Of a stretch of 5,563 nt of DNA, positions 1 to 5,563 are shown piece by piece. Numbering within the stretch: the first letter of the stretch is position 1; each line of letters starts with the position of its first letter. This DNA is from an uncultured Verrucomicrobiales bacterium. GTDB lineage: Bacteria > Verrucomicrobiota > Verrucomicrobiae > Limisphaerales > CANJSG01. The stretch is from assembly GCA_946480965.1 (NCBI GenBank), contig CAMLMI010000323.1, forward strand, positions 1 through 5,563. Reading direction: 5' to 3'. A program made the position numbers and the translations under genes. Below the pieces are notes generated by a model that had not been told where the DNA came from, did not search any database, and saw nothing but the letters and a program-made list of their open reading frames with translations.

Positions 1-1
1 G

Positions 2-712
2 CTTCCTCGCACATTACCCACGTTGTGTGTCAGAACGGGGACCAATCTCGACCTCGCGCTGCGCGCCACCGTCTCTACCAACGGTCTGCTCCAGAGCTCC
101 GATCCGGCGACGACGAACCTGCTGGTCAACGGCGTGCCCCAGACCTTCTCCGTGGGGCCCGGCCTGCTGATTACGAACTACTTCCTGTTCACCACCACCG
201 GCAATCCCGGCGGCGTGTTGATCGAGCTGTTCGATATGGACGGCGACCTCGACCTCGTGATCGGCAAGGAGGGCATTCCCTCCGCCATCCTCAACTCCGG
301 CAGCTCCTCGTTCGGATTGGCCGATGAACGCGTCCTCATCCGGACGAACTCCTCGGTGACGAACCTGACCGTCTTCCTACCGAACCTCTCCGGCAACTGG
401 CTGATCGCCACGCCGAACTACCAGGGGGCCGACGTGAGCTTCAAGATCCGCGCCAGCCAGATGACGGCGGGAGGCTTGATGCAGTCGAGCGAGCCGCTCG
501 AACTCAGCCCCGGAGCCTTCGATGGAAACCTCGGTTCGCTGGAACTCGCGCTGCCCACGGTGCCGGGCGAGAAATACGAGCTGCAATCCTCGCCCGATCT
601 CGTGGTCTGGACGACGATCCAACCCTTCCAGGCGACGGATTTCGCCACGATCCTCACGGTGTTCCCGCCGTTGCTGGGGTCCGAGTTCTATCGGATCATC
701 CAGGTGCCATAG
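2..712 (+). CDS. C-terminal part of a large secreted protein with PPC-like repeats (partial, 5' end outside window)
   Basis: The frame is open to the left edge, so 236 residues and a TAG stop are visible. The TTG at 23 is not a credible start, because the residues just after it are already the last strand of a repeat. Residues about 45-160 resemble a PPC (bacterial pre-peptidase C-terminal) beta-sandwich: an 'NYFLF' strand at 59, the acidic '[11 protein letters not shown]' at 78-88, then '[23 protein letters not shown]'-type closing strands, which I cite only by pattern. The C-terminus (about 185-236) is a separate small module with Y192, W203 and F229-Y230-R231, of a kind common at the ends of secreted verrucomicrobial proteins. 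PPC domains usually accompany secreted hydrolases or adhesins, but no catalytic domain is in view, so the function is unknown. The stop lies 46 bases before uvrA on the same strand. Being a secreted protein is inferred from family knowledge; the signal peptide would lie upstream. Confidence 0.85.
   Translation, partial: LPRTLPTLCVRTGTNLDLALRATVSTNGLLQSSDPATTNLLVNGVPQTFSVGPGLLITNYFLFTTTGNPGGVLIELFDMDGDLDLVIGKEGIPSAILNSGSSSFGLADERVLIRTNSSVTNLTVFLPNLSGNWLIATPNYQGADVSFKIRASQMTAGGLMQSSEPLELSPGAFDGNLGSLELALPTVPGEKYELQSSPDLVVWTTIQPFQATDFATILTVFPPLLGSEFYRIIQVP
53..106 (+). repeat. PPC-repeat junction, copy 1 (protein-level repeat)
   Basis: This encodes the closing strand of one PPC-like unit and the linker to the next, reading '[18 protein letters not shown]'. 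It matches the second copy at 437-496 as 'RA......GL.QSS.P'. The G of 'GLLQSS' at 83 and that of 'GLMQSS' at 473 are 390 bases (130 residues) apart, which gives the repeat period. The DNA copies have diverged, so this is an old duplication at the protein level. Confidence 0.6.
437..496 (+). repeat. PPC-repeat junction, copy 2 (protein-level repeat)
   Basis: This encodes '[20 protein letters not shown]', the counterpart of the junction at 53-106. Here the next unit does not follow. Instead the chain passes into the short C-terminal 'YELQSS..L..W' module, so this copy marks the end of the repeat array. Confidence 0.6.
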
Positions 713-758
713 CGGGCTTTGCTCTCCGGCGGATTCCGGGCCATCCTGACCGCTCCTG
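713..758. other. Short intergenic gap before uvrA
   Basis: These 46 bases hold no GC-stem-plus-T-run terminator. The only pairing seen is a 4-base CCGG/CCGG match (726-729 with 736-739), which is too weak to count. I see no LexA-type palindrome and no clear -35/-10 pair. There is no GGAGG-like sequence at normal spacing before the uvrA ATG; the nearest purine-rich stretch, GGCGGA at about 728-733, is some 25 bases away. Read-through from the upstream gene is possible, or the uvrA promoter may lie within the 3' end of that gene. Confidence 0.6.
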
Positions 759-3689
759 ATGGCCACGGAATTCATCAAGATCACGGGTGCCCGGCAGCAC
801 AACCTGAAGAACATCACCCTCAGCCTCCCCCGGGAGAAGCTGGTGGTGGTGACGGGTCTGAGCGGTTCGGGGAAATCCTCGCTGGCCTTCGACACCCTCT
901 ACGCCGAGGGCCAGCGCCGCTACGTCGAATCCCTTTCCACCTACGCCCGGCAGTTCCTCGACCAGATGGAGAAGCCGGAGGTGGACTCCATCGATGGGCT
1001 TTCCCCGGCCATCGCCATCGAGCAGATGGGCTCGGCCAGCAATCCGCGCTCGACCATCGCCACGACCACGGAGCTCTACGACCACTTCCGCGTCCTCTAC
1101 GCCACGCTCGGCCAGCCGCATTGCCCCGACAGCGGCGTGCCGGTCTTCAAACGCTCTCCGGCGGACATCGTGGACCAGATCCTGGCGCTCGGCCCGAAGA
1201 CCCGCGTGATGCTGGCCGCGCCCGTGGTGCAGGACGACAAGGGAGAATTCCGCGACGTGTTCGACCGCCTGAGCCGCGAAGGGTTCGTTCGCGCCCGCAT
1301 CGACGGCGAACTCGTCGAGCTCTCGGCCAACACCCGGGTGAAGCTCGACGCCAAGCAGCGCCACCGCATCGAAGTCGTCGTGGACCGGCTGGTGGTCGAA
1401 GACAAGGTGCGCGTGCGTTTGGCCGATTCGGTCGAGACCGCGCTGCGCTGGGGCAGGGGATCGCTCGTGGTCCTGCACCAGCCGCCCGAAGCCACCTCCA
1501 CCTCGCCCTGGTCCGAACTGGCGCTCTCGACCCGCTGTGTCAGTCCCGTCACCGGCAAGAGCTTCGAGCCGGTCACGCCCAAGCATTTCTCCTTCAACTC
1601 GCCCACCGGAGCCTGTCCGGTTTGCCACGGGCTGGGGCAGAAGATGGTCTTCGACCCGGCGCTGGTCGTGCCGGTCGAGGACAAGTCGCTGGAGGACGGC
1701 GCGGTCCTGCCGTGGCGGCGCGGCGGCAAGCGGATGATCGTCTATTACAAGGCGCTGCTGCGCGGTCTGGCGTCGCACTACGGGGTCTCGATGGAGACGC
1801 CCTTCAAGGATCTGCCCGCCGATTTCCGGCACAAGCTGCTGCACGGAACCGGCGAGGAAGAGGTCGCTTTCACCACGTTCCGCGCGGGCAAGTCGTCGAA
1901 GAACAACAAGCCATTCGAGGGCGTGTTGCCGAACCTGGAGCGCCTCTACCAGGAGAGCGAAAGCGAGTTCACCCGCAACCGGCTCAAGGCCTTCATGAAC
2001 CCCACGCACTGCGACGCCTGCGGGGGACAACGGCTGAAGGCCGAGGTGCTCGCCGTCACGCTCGGCGACGCGGAGCTGGCGAAGAAGTTCCCGTCGCGCG
2101 GAGCCGCGAAGAAGGTCGCCATTCCCGGTCTTTCCATCATGGATCTGTGCGCCTTGTCGGTGGACGACGCGGATGCCTTCTTCGCGGAGCTGCGGCTGAA
2201 CGAGACCCAGCGCCAAGTCGGGGCCGAAGTGCTTTCGGGCATCCGCGCGCGGCTCGGGTTCCTGAAGAACGTCGGTCTTGGCTATCTCGCTTTGAACCGC
2301 GAGAGCGGCACGCTCAGCGGCGGCGAAGCCCAGCGCATCCGCCTCGCCACCCAGATCGGGGCGGGCCTGGTCGGCGTGGTCTATATCCTCGACGAACCGA
2401 GCATCGGCCTCCACCAGCGCGACAACGAACGGCTCATCGCCACGCTCGAACGTCTCCGCGACCTGGGCAACACCGTCATCGTGGTCGAGCACGACGAAGA
2501 CACGATGCGCCGCGCGGACTACCTCGTGGACATCGGTCCCGGCGCGGGCATCCACGGCGGCGAAGTGGTCGCGGCCGGAACCTTGGAAGAAGTCTGCGCC
2601 CATCCCCGTTCCCTCACCGGCCGTTATCTCAAGGGCGAACTGTCCGTCGAGTTGCCCAAGCACCGGCTGCGTCCGAACGAACGCGGCTGGCTGGAGGTGC
2701 TGGGCGCGACGGAGAACAACCTGAAGAACGTCCACGCGCGTTTTCCGCTCGGGCTCTTCACCTGCGTCACCGGTGTCAGCGGCTCGGGCAAGAGCACCTT
2801 GGTGAACGACATTCTCTGTCGTGCTCTGTTGCGTCGGCTCTACGGGGCCAAGGACCATCCGGGCGCGCACCGCGAGCTGCGCGGATTCGAGCATGTGGAC
2901 AAGGTGGTGGTGATCGACCAGTCGCCCATCGGGCGCACGCCGCGCAGCAATCCCGCGACCTACACCGGCGTCTTCAACCAGATCCGCGACCTCTTCGCCA
3001 AGCTCCCGGGCGCGAAGGTGCGGGGCTACGCCGCCAGCCGTTTCAGCTTCAACGTGAAGGGCGGGCGCTGCGAGAAGTGCCAGGGCGACGGCTCGATCAA
3101 GACGGAGATGCTCTTCCTCCCGCCCGTCTATGTGACCTGCGAAACCTGCGGCGGGAAGCGCTACAACCGCGAGACGCTCGAGATCAGCTACAAGGGCATG
3201 AACATCGCCGACGTGCTGGCGATGTCGGTGGACGAGGCCGTCACCTTCTTCCGCGCCGTGCCGCAGATCCACGATCCTTGCCTGAAGCTGGCCGAGGTCG
3301 GCCTCGGCTACATCAAGCTCGGCCAGGCGGGCAACACGCTCTCCGGCGGCGAGGCCCAGCGCATCAAGCTCGCGGCCGAACTCAGCCGCAAGGAGACGGG
3401 CCGCACCGTCTATATCCTCGACGAGCCGACGACCGGTCTGCACTTCCACGACGTGGAGACGCTCCTCGGCGTGCTGTTCAAGCTGCGGGCCACGGGCAAC
3501 ACGCTCGTGGTGATCGAGCACAACCTCGACGTGATCAAGACCGCCGACTGGGTCATCGACCTCGGGCCGGAAGGCGGATCGGGCGGGGGACGCATCGTGG
3601 CGGAAGGTCCGCCGGAAGCCGTCGCCGCCGAACCGCGCAGCCACACCGGCGGATTTTTGAGTCGAATTCTCGGAGGCCAGGCGCGATGA
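759..3689 (+). CDS. uvrA: UvrA, excinuclease ABC subunit A (complete)
   Basis: UvrA is the damage-sensing ATPase of cytoplasmic nucleotide excision repair; as a dimer it scans DNA and loads UvrB at lesions, after which UvrC makes the incisions. The 976 residues compare with about 940 in E. coli. N-terminal ABC half: '[10 protein letters not shown]' at 10-19, Walker A 33-41 (K39), UvrB-binding region about 130-250, first zinc module CPVC 286-289 and CDAC 418-421 flanking the insertion domain, signature LSGGEAQR 519-526, Walker B ending D545-E546, H-loop H578. C-terminal half: Walker A 672-680 (K678), second zinc module CEKC 771-774 and CETC 794-797, signature 861-868, Walker B ending D888-E889, H921. 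The UvrB-binding region marks a canonical UvrA rather than the shorter UvrA2 type. The start is well fixed: an in-frame stop at 747-749 leaves only this ATG or the CTG just before it. About 20 extra residues lie near 436-456. The stop overlaps the next gene's start. Confidence 0.98.
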   Translation: MATEFIKITGARQHNLKNITLSLPREKLVVVTGLSGSGKSSLAFDTLYAEGQRRYVESLSTYARQFLDQMEKPEVDSIDGLSPAIAIEQMGSASNPRSTIATTTELYDHFRVLYATLGQPHCPDSGVPVFKRSPADIVDQILALGPKTRVMLAAPVVQDDKGEFRDVFDRLSREGFVRARIDGELVELSANTRVKLDAKQRHRIEVVVDRLVVEDKVRVRLADSVETALRWGRGSLVVLHQPPEATSTSPWSELALSTRCVSPVTGKSFEPVTPKHFSFNSPTGACPVCHGLGQKMVFDPALVVPVEDKSLEDGAVLPWRRGGKRMIVYYKALLRGLASHYGVSMETPFKDLPADFRHKLLHGTGEEEVAFTTFRAGKSSKNNKPFEGVLPNLERLYQESESEFTRNRLKAFMNPTHCDACGGQRLKAEVLAVTLGDAELAKKFPSRGAAKKVAIPGLSIMDLCALSVDDADAFFAELRLNETQRQVGAEVLSGIRARLGFLKNVGLGYLALNRESGTLSGGEAQRIRLATQIGAGLVGVVYILDEPSIGLHQRDNERLIATLERLRDLGNTVIVVEHDEDTMRRADYLVDIGPGAGIHGGEVVAAGTLEEVCAHPRSLTGRYLKGELSVELPKHRLRPNERGWLEVLGATENNLKNVHARFPLGLFTCVTGVSGSGKSTLVNDILCRALLRRLYGAKDHPGAHRELRGFEHVDKVVVIDQSPIGRTPRSNPATYTGVFNQIRDLFAKLPGAKVRGYAASRFSFNVKGGRCEKCQGDGSIKTEMLFLPPVYVTCETCGGKRYNRETLEISYKGMNIADVLAMSVDEAVTFFRAVPQIHDPCLKLAEVGLGYIKLGQAGNTLSGGEAQRIKLAAELSRKETGRTVYILDEPTTGLHFHDVETLLGVLFKLRATGNTLVVIEHNLDVIKTADWVIDLGPEGGSGGGRIVAEGPPEAVAAEPRSHTGGFLSRILGGQAR
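3672..3676 (+). promoter_or_regulatory. Shine-Dalgarno (GGAGG) for the TPR gene
   Basis: A perfect GGAGG sits nine bases before the ATG at 3686, inside the last codons of uvrA. It decides the start of the downstream gene and contrasts with uvrA itself, which has no such site. With the ATGA overlap it points to efficient initiation or re-initiation by ribosomes finishing uvrA. Confidence 0.8.
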
Positions 3690-3790
3690 AATCGTCCGTG
3701 TCGGTTCTTCCGGAATTCAAACGCGGCGTTGTTTCGGCCCTGGTCTGGGTCGTCCTGATCCTTGGGACGATCGCGTGGAACGCCCGCGCG
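3686..3790 (+). other. Sec signal peptide of the TPR protein
   Basis: Residues 1-35 form a typical signal peptide. The n-region carries K12 and R13, a hydrophobic core runs from about V15 to W31, and the end 'ARA' at 33-35 precedes A36-D37-P38, giving a signal peptidase I site after A35. There is no cysteine at the cleavage point, so it is not a lipoprotein. The n-region is somewhat long, so an uncleaved membrane anchor is a lesser possibility. Confidence 0.8.
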
Positions 3791-5563
3791 GCCGATCCGG
3801 CGGATGTCAGCGAGTTCAACGCCGCCGCGAAGCTCTTCGACGACCACCATTACGGATCCGCCGACCGGGCCTTCGCCAAGCTGATCGAGCGCCATCCCCA
3901 GACCGCGATCCGGCCCCGCGCGATCCTCTACCAGGCCCGCAGCCGCTTCAATCTGGGCAACTACGCGGGCGGCCTCGATCTCCTGACCCGCGAACAGCCG
4001 AACGCCGGCGCGATCGCGGACCACTACCAGTTCTTCATCGGCGAGGGATTCCTCGCCTCGGGGCGCTATCGCGAGGCGGCCGCGGCTTTCGAGGCGTTGC
4101 GGCGCGACTTTCCGGCGGCGACCTTCACCCTCGAGAGCTACGCCCGGCAGGCCCAGGCGCTGGGCGAAGCGGGCGATTGGCTGGCAGTGTCGGAGCTCCT
4201 GCTGGCAAAGGACGGAGAGTTTCTCAAGGCCGTCGAATCGTTGCCCCCGGGATTCACCCCGATCGTCGAAGGGTTGCTGCTCGCGGCGGAGGCGGAGATC
4301 TGCAACGGCCGAGCGGAAGCGGCGATCGGCCTGCTGGAGCGGATTCCCTCGTCGGGCCTGCGGGCGGACTTCCGCTGGAAGAGGCAGTTCCTGGAAACCC
4401 GGGCGGGAATGCTCACCGGGCGCATCTCCGACCCGCTGGCCGCCGCCGCGCGGCTCGTCGAGGCCGCGCAGGAGTTCCGTTCCGCCGAGGCATCGGCGGA
4501 GGCGAACCTGCTGCTCGGAAACGTGCTGGCCGAGCGCGGCAACTTCACCGACGCGTCGGCGGTCTGGGAAAGCGTGCTGGACGCGACCAACGGCCCGGCG
4601 GAACCGCGCCGCGAGGCGTTGACCGCCCTGATCCGCACCCGGGTCGAGCGCGGGGATCTGGCGGGTGCAGAGCAGCGCATCCGGCGCTTCCTCGGCGGTT
4701 CGCCCGATGATCCGGCCAGCAACGCCGCCCGCTTGGCCCTGGCGGAGATCCGGCTGCGCGAAGCACTGTCCTTGGCCGCCACCAACGCCGCCGCCGCCGC
4801 CGGTGCGCGGCAGGCGGCCCTGGCCGAACTCCAGGCCGTGACCGCCAAGCCCGGGCCGCCCGTCCTCCTGGGCCGCGCGTGGCTCCAGATCGGCTGGGTG
4901 CATTGGCTGGAGGCGCGCTACCCGGAGGCCCGTTCCGGCTTCGGCAAGGCGGTCGATCTGCTGCCGGCTTCGGAGGATGCCACCGTGGCGGCCTTCAAGA
5001 CCGGCGACTGCGAGCTCGCGATGGGCCATCCCCAGGCCGCGCTCGACATCTATCGCGGCGTGGAAGAAAGGCTGGAGCGCATGCCCGGCCGGATACCCGA
5101 ACTGCTGGGCGAGCTGGAATTCCAGCGGCTGCGGGCGGCGCTGAACGTGGGCAATCTTTCCGAGGCAGAACAGGCGGTGACGAACCTCGCCGCGTCCTTC
5201 GCCACCAGCGACCTCACCGCCCAGGCCACCATGCTGCTCGGCGTCGGCCTGAGCCGGGGCGGGCGGCTGGCGGACGCCCGCCAGTTGATGGAGGCGTTTG
5301 TGTCCCGGAACCCGGACTCGCCCTATCGCGACCAGGCCGAGCTGGTGGTGGCGCGCTCGTTCGACCGGGAGCGGAAATGGAGCGAGGCGGCGGCGGCCTA
5401 CGACCGCTGGATCGCCGCGCACCCGACCAGCCCCCTCCGGCCCAAGGTGGAGTATCTCCGGGCGGACAGCACCTATCGCTCGGGCAATCCTGCCGGTGCC
5501 CTGGAGTTTTTCGGCCGGTTGGCCACGGAGCGCATGGACACCGAGGAGTCGGTCCTCGCGGAG
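3686..5563 (+). CDS. Exported TPR-repeat protein (partial, 3' end outside window)
   Basis: The frame is open from an ATG at 3686 to the window edge, giving 626 codons without a stop. The N-terminus is a Sec signal peptide, so the mature chain should be periplasmic or envelope-associated. It is an alpha-solenoid of degenerate TPR units resembling those of YbgF/CpoB and BamD. Clear helical pairs lie at about 44-71, 79-104, 113-143, 271-301, 396-428, 432-463, 472-505, 510-543, 547-580 and 584-615, with recurring 'A...Y......P.SP.R..A' spacing. Residues about 174-265 fit the repeat poorly. The mature part has only two cysteines (206 and 442) and no enzyme motif is visible. TPR scaffolds bind other proteins, and the partner here is unknown. 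The start is supported by the GGAGG, the signal peptide placement and the 4-base overlap with uvrA. A role in envelope assembly or as a partner of an energised transport complex is only inference; the end of the protein and the next genes are out of view. Confidence 0.9.
   Translation, partial: MKSSVSVLPEFKRGVVSALVWVVLILGTIAWNARAADPADVSEFNAAAKLFDDHHYGSADRAFAKLIERHPQTAIRPRAILYQARSRFNLGNYAGGLDLLTREQPNAGAIADHYQFFIGEGFLASGRYREAAAAFEALRRDFPAATFTLESYARQAQALGEAGDWLAVSELLLAKDGEFLKAVESLPPGFTPIVEGLLLAAEAEICNGRAEAAIGLLERIPSSGLRADFRWKRQFLETRAGMLTGRISDPLAAAARLVEAAQEFRSAEASAEANLLLGNVLAERGNFTDASAVWESVLDATNGPAEPRREALTALIRTRVERGDLAGAEQRIRRFLGGSPDDPASNAARLALAEIRLREALSLAATNAAAAAGARQAALAELQAVTAKPGPPVLLGRAWLQIGWVHWLEARYPEARSGFGKAVDLLPASEDATVAAFKTGDCELAMGHPQAALDIYRGVEERLERMPGRIPELLGELEFQRLRAALNVGNLSEAEQAVTNLAASFATSDLTAQATMLLGVGLSRGGRLADARQLMEAFVSRNPDSPYRDQAELVVARSFDRERKWSEAAAAYDRWIAAHPTSPLRPKVEYLRADSTYRSGNPAGALEFFGRLATERMDTEESVLAE
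4787..4801 (+). repeat. (GCC)5 trinucleotide run coding for five alanines
   Basis: Five identical GCC codons encode A368-A372 of the TPR protein, within an alanine-rich helix between two TPR blocks. It is a short in-frame microsatellite: length changes of whole units would only add or remove alanines. Confidence 0.85.

Noticed and set aside
660..673. LexA-like half site TGTTC upstream of uvrA
   Set aside because: The verrucomicrobial SOS palindrome, as I recall it, is TGTTC-N4-GAACA. After four spacer bases this site continues CGTTG, so the second half is missing, and it lies within the upstream coding region.
726..739. Possible hairpin terminator between the first gene and uvrA
   Set aside because: Only a 4-base CCGG pairing is available and no T-run follows, so it does not qualify as an intrinsic terminator.
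2379..3425. Near-identical 17-base string GTCTATATCCTCGACGA at 2379 and 3408, suggesting a DNA repeat
   Set aside because: Both copies encode the Walker B strand of the two ABC halves of UvrA. The likeness reflects the ancient internal duplication plus shared codon preference, not a mobile or recombination repeat.
696..3644. 982-codon minus-strand reading frame across uvrA
   Set aside because: It lies in register with uvrA codons and its openness follows from the lack of TTA, CTA and TCA codons. The translation has no family motif, whereas the sense strand is unmistakably UvrA.
3775..4710. 311-codon plus-strand frame inside the TPR gene
   Set aside because: The product is almost entirely R, G, P and A, has no ribosome binding site, and is nested inside the convincing TPR frame that starts at 3686.
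3410..5422. 670-codon minus-strand reading frame across the TPR gene and uvrA 3' end
   Set aside because: This is also in register with the TPR gene codons. The sense frame has a signal peptide, Shine-Dalgarno and TPR pattern, while the antisense product is low-complexity.

Overview
The window is GC-rich and holds three genes, all on the + strand and tightly packed. They are the 3' end of a gene for a large secreted protein, a complete uvrA, and the 5' part (626 codons, no stop in the window) of a gene for an exported TPR-repeat protein. No RNA gene, mobile element, CRISPR array or convincing terminator is visible. The two long antisense reading frames are by-products of codon bias.

The organism is probably a member of the Verrucomicrobiota or a close PVC-superphylum relative. 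The main clue is the C-terminus of the first protein: a '[12 protein letters not shown]...FYRI' module, of a type seen very often at the ends of large secreted verrucomicrobial proteins. The GC-rich codon choice and the large secreted repeat proteins around a housekeeping gene fit this. The assignment rests on recognised motifs, not on a database search.

Layout: bases 2-712 encode the last 236 residues of a secreted beta-rich protein with PPC-like domains that repeat about every 130 residues. A 46-base gap follows, with no terminator, SOS box or clear Shine-Dalgarno. Bases 759-3689 encode UvrA (976 residues), the damage-recognition ATPase of nucleotide excision repair, with both ABC modules, both zinc modules and the UvrB-binding region intact. 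The uvrA stop overlaps the next start in an ATGA junction at 3686-3689. The next gene has a strong GGAGG ribosome binding site inside the uvrA 3' end and encodes a protein with a Sec signal peptide followed by degenerate TPR units.

uvrA and the TPR gene are almost certainly on one transcript and probably translationally coupled, although one product works on DNA in the cytoplasm and the other should be periplasmic. I see no functional link between them; shared housekeeping expression is the simplest reading. I find no evidence of a novel defence or mobile system here. The points most worth checking are the coupled TPR gene, the tandem PPC-like repeats, and a short insertion near the first zinc module of UvrA.
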